Of a DNA stretch of 32,598 nucleotides, positions 1-6,472 are shown piece by piece; positions within the stretch are counted from its first letter, which is position 1, and each line of letters begins with the position of its first letter. Source of the DNA: Prevotella sp. CAG:1058 (GTDB taxonomy: Bacteria; Bacteroidota; Bacteroidia; Bacteroidales; Bacteroidaceae); the NCBI GenBank assembly GCA_000433175.1, contig HF986653.1, forward strand, positions 1-32,598. The letters run 5' to 3'. The position numbers and the translations under genes were made by a program. The notes under the pieces were generated by a model that saw only the letters and a program-made list of their open reading frames with translations, ran no database searches and had not been told where the DNA came from.

Positions 1-140
1 TATTGCGTAAGGTTCTTATATCGAACTCACGTTAATATAAATTGGCTCAATCTTTATTCAAAATCCCAACATTACATAATCATAAGCAAAAGATTGTTTT
101 CCATAATATTAACCCCTCTTATTTGAAAAATCAACATACT

Positions 141-375
141 TATTACACCCGTTGGCGGAATTATTTCGAGTGGATTTGCGTTAGTTACTGTTTCAAATGA
201 TGACCTTTCAGCTCGCAAAACACGGTCTCTCATCTCTTAAAAGGCAACCTTTCACTCTATAAAAGGATGCCTTTCGTAAACCCGTCGGGAACGGGCTAAA
301 ACCGTAAACAAAAGTCATCGATATGCAACAAACTGTAAGTATTTAACACAAAGAGGTACGCCAACGGGTTTATTA
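141..375. repeat. Candidate MITE-like element with 17-bp terminal inverted repeats
   Basis: TATTACACCCGTTGGCG at 141-157 is the inverted complement of CGCCAACGGGTTTATTA at 359-375 with two mismatches, the inner 11 bp being perfect. The 235-bp segment has no coding capacity and encloses a palindrome array (195-275) and a small CCCGT/ACGGG hairpin (281-295). Immediately outside are CATACT (135-140) and CATAAT (376-381), a five-of-six match that could be a decayed target duplication. A non-autonomous mobile element is an inference; no transposase lies in the window. Confidence 0.45.
195..275. repeat. Palindrome array A: four units, 22-nt period
   Basis: Four 15-nt units start at 195, 217, 239 and 261, exactly 22 nt apart, separated by 7-nt spacers. 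The two best are AAAAGGCAACCTTTC (239-253) and AAAAGGATGCCTTTC (261-275); the first two are degenerate (AAATGATGACCTTTC, AAAACACGGTCTCTC). Each good unit is a hyphenated palindrome, and AAAGGCA in unit 3 can also pair with TGCCTTT in unit 4. The array is followed by GTAAAC (276-281) and GGGAAC (287-292), a flank also found after the array at 9625-9705. Confidence 0.7.
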
Positions 376-400
376 CATAATAAATGCCACTGATTATTTT

Positions 401-433
401 ATATAACTTGAGTTCGTCGAACTCAAGTTATAT
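401..433. repeat. 33-bp palindrome (16-bp perfect arms, 1-nt centre)
   Basis: ATATAACTTGAGTTCG at 401-416 is perfectly complementary to 418-433 around a single T at 417. It lies about 250 nt upstream of the phosphate transporter promoter. It could be an extruded cruciform, a repeat remnant or a protein-binding site; without a loop and without a following T tract it is a poor intrinsic terminator. Confidence 0.65.
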
Positions 434-688
434 TACCTTCACAAAAAATCATGCTGAACAATTATTATTTTGTCATGACAAGTTTCATTATCTAATAATT
501 CTACCCGCTGATAAATCATGACAAATTTTGATGGAACCGTGAATACACCAACAGCGACAGTAACCAAACAAATTTTTCAAATCGCAAGAATAATAAAGGT
601 TAATGCCTGAAAATTTCAGTAATCATACGCTAAAGCAATTGTAACACAAATGAAATATCTGTTTAAACACATTGAAACATATGTTTTA

Positions 689-696
689 TACTTTTG
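689..696 (+). promoter_or_regulatory. Promoter -7 box for the PiT gene
   Basis: TACTTTTG matches the Bacteroidetes TAnnTTTG box. Transcription would start near 703, leaving a leader of about 35 nt before the ATG at 738. No clear -33 TTTG at standard spacing is visible, so the box alone carries the call. Confidence 0.55.
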
Positions 697-737
697 CACA
701 CAAATCAAAAGCAGTTTAAATAAGAACGTTTATTTTT

Positions 738-2984
738 ATGACGGAAATTTATTTTTTAATAGTCGCCTTCCTACTGCTTCTGGCAGTGTTCGACTTGTTT
801 GTAGGAGTAAGCAACGACGCCGTAAACTTCCTAAATTCAGCAATCGGAGCTAAAGTTGCAAAGTTTCGCACTGTGCTTTTTGTGGCATCTGTCGGTATTC
901 TAATCGGTGCCGTTATGAGCGCAGGCATGATGGATGTGGCACGCCACGGCATCATGAGACCTGAAAATTACTCTTTTGAAGAGGTAATGACAATCTTCCT
1001 CGCCGTTATGGTTACAGACGTAATCATACTCGATGTTTTCAACACGCTCGGAATGCCTACTTCCACTACTGTATCACTCGTGTTCGAGTTGCTTGGAGGT
1101 ACTTTAATAATAGGCATGTTAAAGATGCACGCTGACCCGTCGCTTACGATCTACGACCTTCTTAACAGCGATAAAGCCCTTAGCGTAATAATAGCAATAT
1201 TCGTTTCTGTTGCTATCGCCTTTTTCTTTGGAGTGATTGTGCAATGGATTTCCCGCGTAATCTTTACTTTCAACTACAAAAGCCACATGCGCTATACTAT
1301 CGCTATTTTCGGCGGTATAGCATTTACGGCACTGGCCTACTTCATTTTCATAAAAGGACTGGGTGATTCTCCATATATTCACGAAGACACAAGAAAGTGG
1401 ATTGGAGAAAACACTTGCATGCTGATTGCTGCAGCCTTTGTAGTATCTACAATCCTTTCAGAAGTACTATACTTACTTAAGGTCAATGTGTTCAAAATAA
1501 TCGTTCTTGCAGGAACATTTGCATTGGCTATGGCTTTTGCCGGCAACGACCTTGTAAACTTCATCGGAGTTCCGCTTGCAGGTCTCGACTCACTGCAGGA
1601 CTTCATGGCAAACGGAAACGGTAACTTTGACACATTCATGATGACCTCGCTTATGTCATCTGCAAAAAGCCCACTTATCTACCTGCTGATAGCCGGAATC
1701 ATTATGATCATTGCTATGACGACGTCGAAAAAGGCACAAAACGTTGTGAAAACAAGCGTTGACCTTAGCCGACAGGATGAAGGAGATGAGATGTTCGGTT
1801 CATCGCGCGTTGCACGCAGTATCGTACGTTTCACGCAAGATACCGGCGAAAATATTGCAAAATACATGCCTAAAAGAATACAAAATTGGATTAACGGACG
1901 ATTCAATAAAGAAGAGGCGATCCTGGCAGACGGAGCAGCGTTCGATGAGGTGCGTGCAGCAGTGAACCTCGTACTTGCCGCAATGCTGATTATCTTCGGA
2001 ACAAATTACAAACTCCCTCTCTCAACTACATACGTTACCTTCATGGTGGCAATGGGTAGTTCACTTGCAGACCGTGCTTGGAGCCGTGAAAGTGCAGTAT
2101 TCCGTGTTACCGGTGTAATATCAGTAATTGGCGGATGGTTCATCACTGCCGGCGTGGCTTTTGCAACTTGTGCCATTGTATGTTCATTGATGCACTTCGG
2201 AGGAATAGCAGTCATGGTTGCTTTCATGGCGCTCGATATTTACCTATTATGGCGCAGCAACCGTCAATTTGCTAAAAAGCAGAAAGAGGAAAAAAAGGAC
2301 GACGTCTTCCAACTCATGATGCGTACCCGCGACAAGGAAATCGTATGGGACTTGCTCTCAAAACACGTCGCACGCACACAAAGTTTCGTAACACACTTCG
2401 CCCTCGAACAATTTAACAGGATAATAGATGGCATAAGTAACGAAAAGCGTAAAGAATTGCGCCACTGCAGCAGTGCACTGAAAGAAGAACAGACACAACT
2501 AAAGAAATTCCGTCGCAAAGAGCTTCTTGCAATGCGCCGTATACCAGCACAGATAGCAATTGAACGTAACACATGGTTCCACCTGGGTGCAAACTGCAAC
2601 CAACAGTTCGTATACTGTCTGAAACGTATGCTAGAACCAATAAAAGAGCATGTCGAAAACAACTTCAACCCCCTACCGAAAGAATTTATCAACGAATTTG
2701 AGGCCTCACGCCGTAAAATAAACGAGCTGATGAATCAAACCGAACAAATGATTTCAACTAACAGGTACGACTTATATCAAGAAACACTTAATATTGCAGA
2801 CGAATGCAAAGACGAGCTATCAGTTATGCGCAAGCGCGTGATTGACATCATGTATCGCGATAAAAACACAAATCTTAAGGCTTCCCTGTTATACCTTAAC
2901 ATTCTGCAAGAAAGCCAGGAATTCCTGAGCATAATGCGCCACCAACTGCGTGCCGCAAGGAAATTCCTTGACGATAGGCAATAA
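738..2984 (+). CDS. PiT-family inorganic phosphate transporter with C-terminal PhoU-like extension
   Basis: This is a 748-residue integral membrane protein of the PiT family, which imports inorganic phosphate (often as a metal-phosphate complex) with a cation. Family signatures are visible twice: GVSNDAVNFLNSAIGAKV near residues 23-40 and AFAGNDLVNFIGVPLAG in the middle, each followed by hydrophobic helices. A further conserved segment, GTNYKLPLSTTYVTFMVAMG, precedes the last helices. From about residue 520 the protein becomes a long charged, helical, soluble domain of about 220 residues that resembles the PhoU/DUF47 regulators often encoded beside pit genes. Here it appears fused, which would couple transport to regulation in one chain. 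The start at 738 fits the -7 box at 689-696 and opens directly into a hydrophobic helix. The gene is monocistronic, ending in a strong terminator at 3007-3050. The transporter call is secure; the regulatory role of the tail is inferred. Confidence 0.92.
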   Translation: MTEIYFLIVAFLLLLAVFDLFVGVSNDAVNFLNSAIGAKVAKFRTVLFVASVGILIGAVMSAGMMDVARHGIMRPENYSFEEVMTIFLAVMVTDVIILDVFNTLGMPTSTTVSLVFELLGGTLIIGMLKMHADPSLTIYDLLNSDKALSVIIAIFVSVAIAFFFGVIVQWISRVIFTFNYKSHMRYTIAIFGGIAFTALAYFIFIKGLGDSPYIHEDTRKWIGENTCMLIAAAFVVSTILSEVLYLLKVNVFKIIVLAGTFALAMAFAGNDLVNFIGVPLAGLDSLQDFMANGNGNFDTFMMTSLMSSAKSPLIYLLIAGIIMIIAMTTSKKAQNVVKTSVDLSRQDEGDEMFGSSRVARSIVRFTQDTGENIAKYMPKRIQNWINGRFNKEEAILADGAAFDEVRAAVNLVLAAMLIIFGTNYKLPLSTTYVTFMVAMGSSLADRAWSRESAVFRVTGVISVIGGWFITAGVAFATCAIVCSLMHFGGIAVMVAFMALDIYLLWRSNRQFAKKQKEEKKDDVFQLMMRTRDKEIVWDLLSKHVARTQSFVTHFALEQFNRIIDGISNEKRKELRHCSSALKEEQTQLKKFRRKELLAMRRIPAQIAIERNTWFHLGANCNQQFVYCLKRMLEPIKEHVENNFNPLPKEFINEFEASRRKINELMNQTEQMISTNRYDLYQETLNIADECKDELSVMRKRVIDIMYRDKNTNLKASLLYLNILQESQEFLSIMRHQLRAARKFLDDRQ

Positions 2985-3006
2985 AACAAGCACAGACATA
3001 AAAGTG

Positions 3007-3050
3007 ACGCGGTCGGCAAAAGCAATTCTTGCTTTACCGACCGCGTTTTT
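3007..3050 (+). terminator. Intrinsic terminator after the PiT gene
   Basis: A 10-bp GC-rich stem (3007-3016 with 3037-3046) continues through a small internal loop into a second AAAGCAA/TTGCTTT stem, with a TTC loop at 3026-3028, and runs into five T residues (3046-3050). It lies 23 nt downstream of the transporter stop codon. Confidence 0.85.
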
Positions 3051-3220
3051 ATTAAATCACATTATCTGAGATAACTTATTGTTGTAAATTGACAAAAAAG
3101 CATGACAAATAAACAATTAATATTATTCATATTTTTCCCTTTGTTGTTCAATTTGTCATAAAACACCATATAAAAAACCAAAATTAGTATAAAAAGTTTC
3201 ATTTTGTCGGTTATAATACC

Positions 3221-3228
3221 TACTTTTG
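3221..3228 (+). promoter_or_regulatory. Promoter -7 box for the nucleotidyltransferase operon
   Basis: TACTTTTG matches TAnnTTTG and lies 24 nt before the ATG at 3252, predicting a leader of roughly 17 nt. The genes to 9010 follow with at most a 27-nt gap and no terminator, so one promoter could drive them all. Confidence 0.55.
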
Positions 3229-3251
3229 CCTGCCTATAAAAAAGATCTACA

Positions 3252-3980
3252 ATGAAGTATGCGATAATAGCTGCAGGAGAAGGTTCAAGGTTAAACAAGG
3301 AAGGGATTAAAGTCCCCAAACCATTAGTCAGGATAAATGGAGAAGCTCTAATCGACAGGCTCATACGTATATTCACGGAAAATGAAGCAGAAAGCATAAT
3401 CGTTGCATACCGTAAAAGCATGACCGAAGTCGCCGAACATTTAGACAAAATTAAAGACGACGGAATTAATGGCAGGAAGTTGTCAATAGAATCTGCCGCA
3501 ATAGACACTCCAAGCTCCATGCACAGCTTGTTTGAAATAAGCGGAAAGTTAGAGGGTAGCAATTTCTGCCTGACTACTGTCGACACTGTATTCAATGAAA
3601 AATCATTCAAGAATTACATTTCCTATCTGAAGACTGCCACTGAAACTAATGCGTCTGACGGAGTTATGGCAGTAACCGGCTATATCGACGACGAAAAGCC
3701 CCTATATGTTGAGACTGACAACAATATGGACATTACGGGCTTTCTTGACGACAAGAGTGGATGTAATTTTGTTTCAGCAGGCATTTACGGACTAACGCCA
3801 AATGCCATAACGATATTGAGAAACTGTGTGGCAAACGGAGAAAGCCGGATGAGGAATTTCCAGCGCGCACTTCTGCGCAACGGAATGCATCTTAAAGCAT
3901 TTGACATCGGAACTGCGTTCGACATAGACCATGCCTCAGACATATTAAGAGCGGAAAACTTCTTAAACAAGACAACATGA
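3252..3980 (+). CDS. Nucleotidyltransferase, sugar/alcohol-phosphate cytidylyltransferase-like
   Basis: This is a 242-residue single-domain protein of the NTP-transferase fold, which activates a phosphorylated sugar or alcohol to an NDP derivative. The N-terminal nucleotide-binding signature is AAGEGSRL at residues 7-14, followed by VPKPL (21-25) with the usual lysine. An Asp at 111 (LTTVD) sits where metal-binding acidic residues lie in the family. The C-terminus reads FDIDHASDILRAENFL, the ID-D...L..AE ending typical of inositol-1-phosphate and other sugar-phosphate nucleotidyltransferases. It has no fused membrane domain; the CDP-alcohol phosphotransferase is encoded two genes downstream, so this enzyme probably supplies its CDP-activated substrate. 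Its stop overlaps the next start by 4 nt (ATGA). The substrate cannot be read from the sequence: phosphocholine, inositol phosphate, glycerol phosphate or another alcohol phosphate are all possible. Confidence 0.8.
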   Translation: MKYAIIAAGEGSRLNKEGIKVPKPLVRINGEALIDRLIRIFTENEAESIIVAYRKSMTEVAEHLDKIKDDGINGRKLSIESAAIDTPSSMHSLFEISGKLEGSNFCLTTVDTVFNEKSFKNYISYLKTATETNASDGVMAVTGYIDDEKPLYVETDNNMDITGFLDDKSGCNFVSAGIYGLTPNAITILRNCVANGESRMRNFQRALLRNGMHLKAFDIGTAFDIDHASDILRAENFLNKTT

Positions 3981-4786
3981 AAAGAGTGCTGAAAGTGTAT
4001 AGGGCAGAACGCTTCTCACCAAACTCAGTCGACAAGGACAGGGCGATAATCGACGCAACAGGCCTTTTATTATCAGAAAGAGGGTTTACCGTAACGGGCA
4101 TAAATGAGAACGACCTTGACAAAAGTTCCGAAGCCGATATCTACCTTACAATGTCAAGAAGCAGCGAAGCACTCGAAATATTAAAGAAAAAAGAAGCGGA
4201 AGGCAGGTTAATCATAAACTCACCTGACGGAATTAAAGCCTGCAAAAGAAGCACAATAGACCGACTGATGAGAGATAACGGCATTCATGCCGCACCAAAG
4301 ACAGGGGAATCAGGCTATTGGCTGAAACGCGGAGACGAATCGGCACAAGGCAAAGACGACGTGATATTCGCCGCAAGCAAATCTGATAAAGAAAACGCCC
4401 TACGCCGTTTTGCAAGTAGGGGGATAACCGACATAGTCGTAACAGCCCATGTAAAGGGAGACGTAGTAAAATTCTACGGAGTTGCCGGCACCGGCTTTTT
4501 CAGGACATTTTATGCAGACGACGCAAAGTTTTCAAAGTTCGGTGATGAAGCGATTAACGGTATTCCTAATCATTATAGCTTCCAAGTCGGCGATTTGCAA
4601 CGCGACGCCGAACATCTAGCCAACCTTGCAGGGGTCGCTGTTTACGGAGGAGACTGCATCGTACGTGAAGACGGTTCGTTCGCTATAATCGACTTCAACG
4701 ACTGGCCAAGCTTCGCCAGATGCAGGGAAGAAGCAGCTGAAGCTATCACATTAAAGGTTAAACAATTAATAAATGACAAAGTTTAA
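3977..4786 (+). CDS. ATP-grasp fold protein (kinase or ligase) of the alcohol-phosphate operon
   Basis: This 269-residue protein appears to be a compact ATP-grasp enzyme. Residues 80-109 (INSPDGIKACKRS, then NGIHAAPKT) resemble the RimK-type linker where the bound nucleotide region begins. K117 (YWLKRGD) is a candidate ATP-contacting lysine, VKGDVVKFYGVAG (159-171) matches a core strand pair, and the C-terminal metal site is IIDFNDWPSF (237-246) with D239 and N241. The D-F-N-x-W-P-x-F pattern recalls D-I-N-x-F-P-x-Y of inositol 1,3,4-trisphosphate 5/6-kinases, although other ATP-grasp ligases end similarly. It overlaps its neighbours by 4 nt upstream and 14 nt downstream, so its role should be tied to the same product, either phosphorylating the alcohol or adding an amino or carboxyl group. 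The fold assignment is fairly good; the reaction is unknown. Confidence 0.65.
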   Translation: MKRVLKVYRAERFSPNSVDKDRAIIDATGLLLSERGFTVTGINENDLDKSSEADIYLTMSRSSEALEILKKKEAEGRLIINSPDGIKACKRSTIDRLMRDNGIHAAPKTGESGYWLKRGDESAQGKDDVIFAASKSDKENALRRFASRGITDIVVTAHVKGDVVKFYGVAGTGFFRTFYADDAKFSKFGDEAINGIPNHYSFQVGDLQRDAEHLANLAGVAVYGGDCIVREDGSFAIIDFNDWPSFARCREEAAEAITLKVKQLINDKV

Positions 4787-5723
4787 AGACATACTCAACG
4801 CATCAATAAAATCAAAAGACACTGAAGAGTGGATCGACATGTACTTTACACGACCGATAGGCTTGGTAATGGCCTTGGCTGGCAAGCGGCTGGGAATCCA
4901 CCCGACGGCTATTACCGCCGTGTCTATCATCTTCGGAGTATGGGCCGCATGGATGTTCTCACACACAGACATTTACCACAACTTATTGGGAGTGGTTCTG
5001 CTGATGCTCGCTAATTTTTGCGACTCGGCAGACGGCCAACTGGCCCGTATTGCCAACAAGAATACTCTCGTAGGGCGTGTCCTTGACGGATTTGCCGGCG
5101 ACATCTGGTTTTTCTGCATATACTTTGCCCTCTGTGTCAGAATGATGTTTCAACCCATGCCTGGAACCGACGTCAACTGGGGTGTATGGATATGGGTGCT
5201 GGCTTTTATTGCCGGGATATTGTGCCACTCGCCACAAAGTTCACTGGCAGACTACTACAGGCAAATTCACCTGTTTTTCTTAAAAGGCAAAGCTGGTAGT
5301 GAACTCGACACTTACGCCAATCAACGCGCCATTTTCGACAGTCTACCCTCCAAAAGCCCTCTGATAGTGAAAATGTTTTATTATAACTATGCCAACTATT
5401 GCAAAAGCCAGGAACGGCGTTCGCCGGCTTTTCAGAGAATGCGGGACACCATAAACACTAAGTATGGAGACGTGGCCTTGATGCCCAAGGAACTGCGCGA
5501 CATGTTCCTCGACGGCAGCCGTCCACTGATGAAATATACTAACATTCTGACCTTCAACATGCGCGCAATATGTCTTTACGTGACAAGTCTTGCCGGATGT
5601 CCGTGGGTGTACATGATGATTGAAATCATCGTATTCACTATAATTTACGTTTACATGCATAAAAAGCATGAGAGCTTGTGTAAAAAAATAACCGATGCCA
5701 TAACAAACGAAACTGCAAAATGA
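4773..5723 (+). CDS. CDP-alcohol phosphatidyltransferase family membrane protein
   Basis: This 316-residue protein belongs to the family that joins a CDP-linked group to an alcohol, forming a phosphodiester in the inner membrane. The signature is D84-S-A-D87-G88-Q-L-A91-R92, then G101 and D105, preceded by the common HP-x-T element at residues 43-46. In the textbook motif the fourth Asp follows the third after three residues; here position 109 is Gly and the Asp is at 110, one residue late. Several hydrophobic helices are visible (about 44-62, 70-83, 111-125, 135-151 and 263-290). A long polar loop around residues 165-250 is larger than in minimal family members. It starts inside the ATP-grasp gene (14-nt overlap) and ends in an ATGA overlap with the phosphatase. 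Likely partners are the upstream nucleotidyltransferase (donor) and downstream phosphatase (product trimming). Lipid versus soluble product is unresolved. Confidence 0.85.
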   Translation: MTKFKDILNASIKSKDTEEWIDMYFTRPIGLVMALAGKRLGIHPTAITAVSIIFGVWAAWMFSHTDIYHNLLGVVLLMLANFCDSADGQLARIANKNTLVGRVLDGFAGDIWFFCIYFALCVRMMFQPMPGTDVNWGVWIWVLAFIAGILCHSPQSSLADYYRQIHLFFLKGKAGSELDTYANQRAIFDSLPSKSPLIVKMFYYNYANYCKSQERRSPAFQRMRDTINTKYGDVALMPKELRDMFLDGSRPLMKYTNILTFNMRAICLYVTSLAGCPWVYMMIEIIVFTIIYVYMHKKHESLCKKITDAITNETAK

Positions 5724-6445
5724 TTAAAGGACTTATTTTCGACTACGGCGGAACCCTCGACACTGCCGGCCGCCATTGGGGAAAAGTATTGTGGCAGGCT
5801 TATCTAAGACACAATGTACCAGTGACCGAACAGCAGTTCAGGGAGGCATACGTGCATGCCGAGCGTACACTCGGTTCGCAAAACATCATAAAGCCCTGCG
5901 ACACGTTCTACAACACACTTGGCACCAAACTGGCAATCGAATTAGGATACATGAAGGCCGAAGGACATATAGGATACAACGATAAGGCCATTGAGGAGCT
6001 ACGCACAAGCATGCTTGACGACGTGTATACAATGGTAAAAAACGAAACTGCGCACAGCGGACACATACTCTCCGTACTTTGCAAGGATTATCCTATGGTG
6101 CTTGTCAGTAACTTTTACGGCAACATAAACACCGTCCTAAAAGAATTCGGGCTCGACATTTTCTTCAACCACGTCATCGAGTCTGCCGTTGTTGGCATAC
6201 GCAAACCAGACCACAGGATATTCGCCCTTGGAGTAAAAGAACTTGGAATTAAGCCTGAAGAAACAATTGTTGTAGGCGACAGTTTCGACAAAGACATAGT
6301 TCCGGCAAAGAAGGCAGGATGCCGGACCGTTTGGTTCAAGGGTGAAGGCTGGACCGAAAAAAATTATGACGAAAAGCTGCCCGACACCATAATAACCAAT
6401 CTAGATGAACTGTTAGATATTGAATCCTACAAGCAATTCAATTAA
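5720..6445 (+). CDS. HAD-superfamily hydrolase (probable phosphatase of the operon)
   Basis: This 241-residue haloacid-dehalogenase-type hydrolase contains all four motifs. Motif I is FDYGGTLD with the nucleophile D8, motif II is LVSN with S130, motif III supplies K162 (IRKPDHRIF) and motif IV is VVGDSFDKD (184-192). A helical cap domain fills roughly residues 15-110. Motif I is D-Y-G and not D-x-D, so the usual general acid Asp two residues after the nucleophile is missing; this variant occurs in several HAD subfamilies and may imply a changed mechanism or substrate. The start overlaps the upstream stop by 4 nt, implying translational coupling. In this context the simplest role is dephosphorylating the phosphodiester-phosphate made by the CDP-alcohol phosphotransferase, as in phosphatidylinositol-phosphate or di-inositol-phosphate pathways. 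The family is secure, the substrate inferred. Confidence 0.8.
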   Translation: MIKGLIFDYGGTLDTAGRHWGKVLWQAYLRHNVPVTEQQFREAYVHAERTLGSQNIIKPCDTFYNTLGTKLAIELGYMKAEGHIGYNDKAIEELRTSMLDDVYTMVKNETAHSGHILSVLCKDYPMVLVSNFYGNINTVLKEFGLDIFFNHVIESAVVGIRKPDHRIFALGVKELGIKPEETIVVGDSFDKDIVPAKKAGCRTVWFKGEGWTEKNYDEKLPDTIITNLDELLDIESYKQFN

Positions 6446-6472
6446 TTTATAAAACGAAAGAAAGCCCAATTT

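Larger units (their letters stand above)
1..688. other. Gene-free, repeat-rich leader region
   Basis: I see no credible coding sequence in the first 688 bases; the short frames present are AT-rich and do not resemble proteins. The stretch holds an inverted-repeat-bounded element (141-375) with a 22-nt-period palindrome array inside it, and a 33-bp near-continuous palindrome (401-433). A segment at 21-38 resembles one arm of that palindrome (shared TCGAACTCA, then GTTA). The concentration of symmetric sequence suggests accumulated small repeats between transcription units, not a gene remnant. Confidence 0.6.

Noticed and set aside
195..275. CRISPR-like array
   Set aside because: Units are short, degenerate and palindromic with 7-nt spacers, and no cas genes are present.
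650..853. A 67-residue open frame overlapping the PiT start
   Set aside because: It spans the -7 box and the first codons of a clearly conserved transporter in another frame and has no recognisable protein features.
3252..6445. Naming the operon an inositol-lipid cluster outright
   Set aside because: No myo-inositol-phosphate synthase is in the window and no substrate-specific residues can be verified, so the headgroup is left open.
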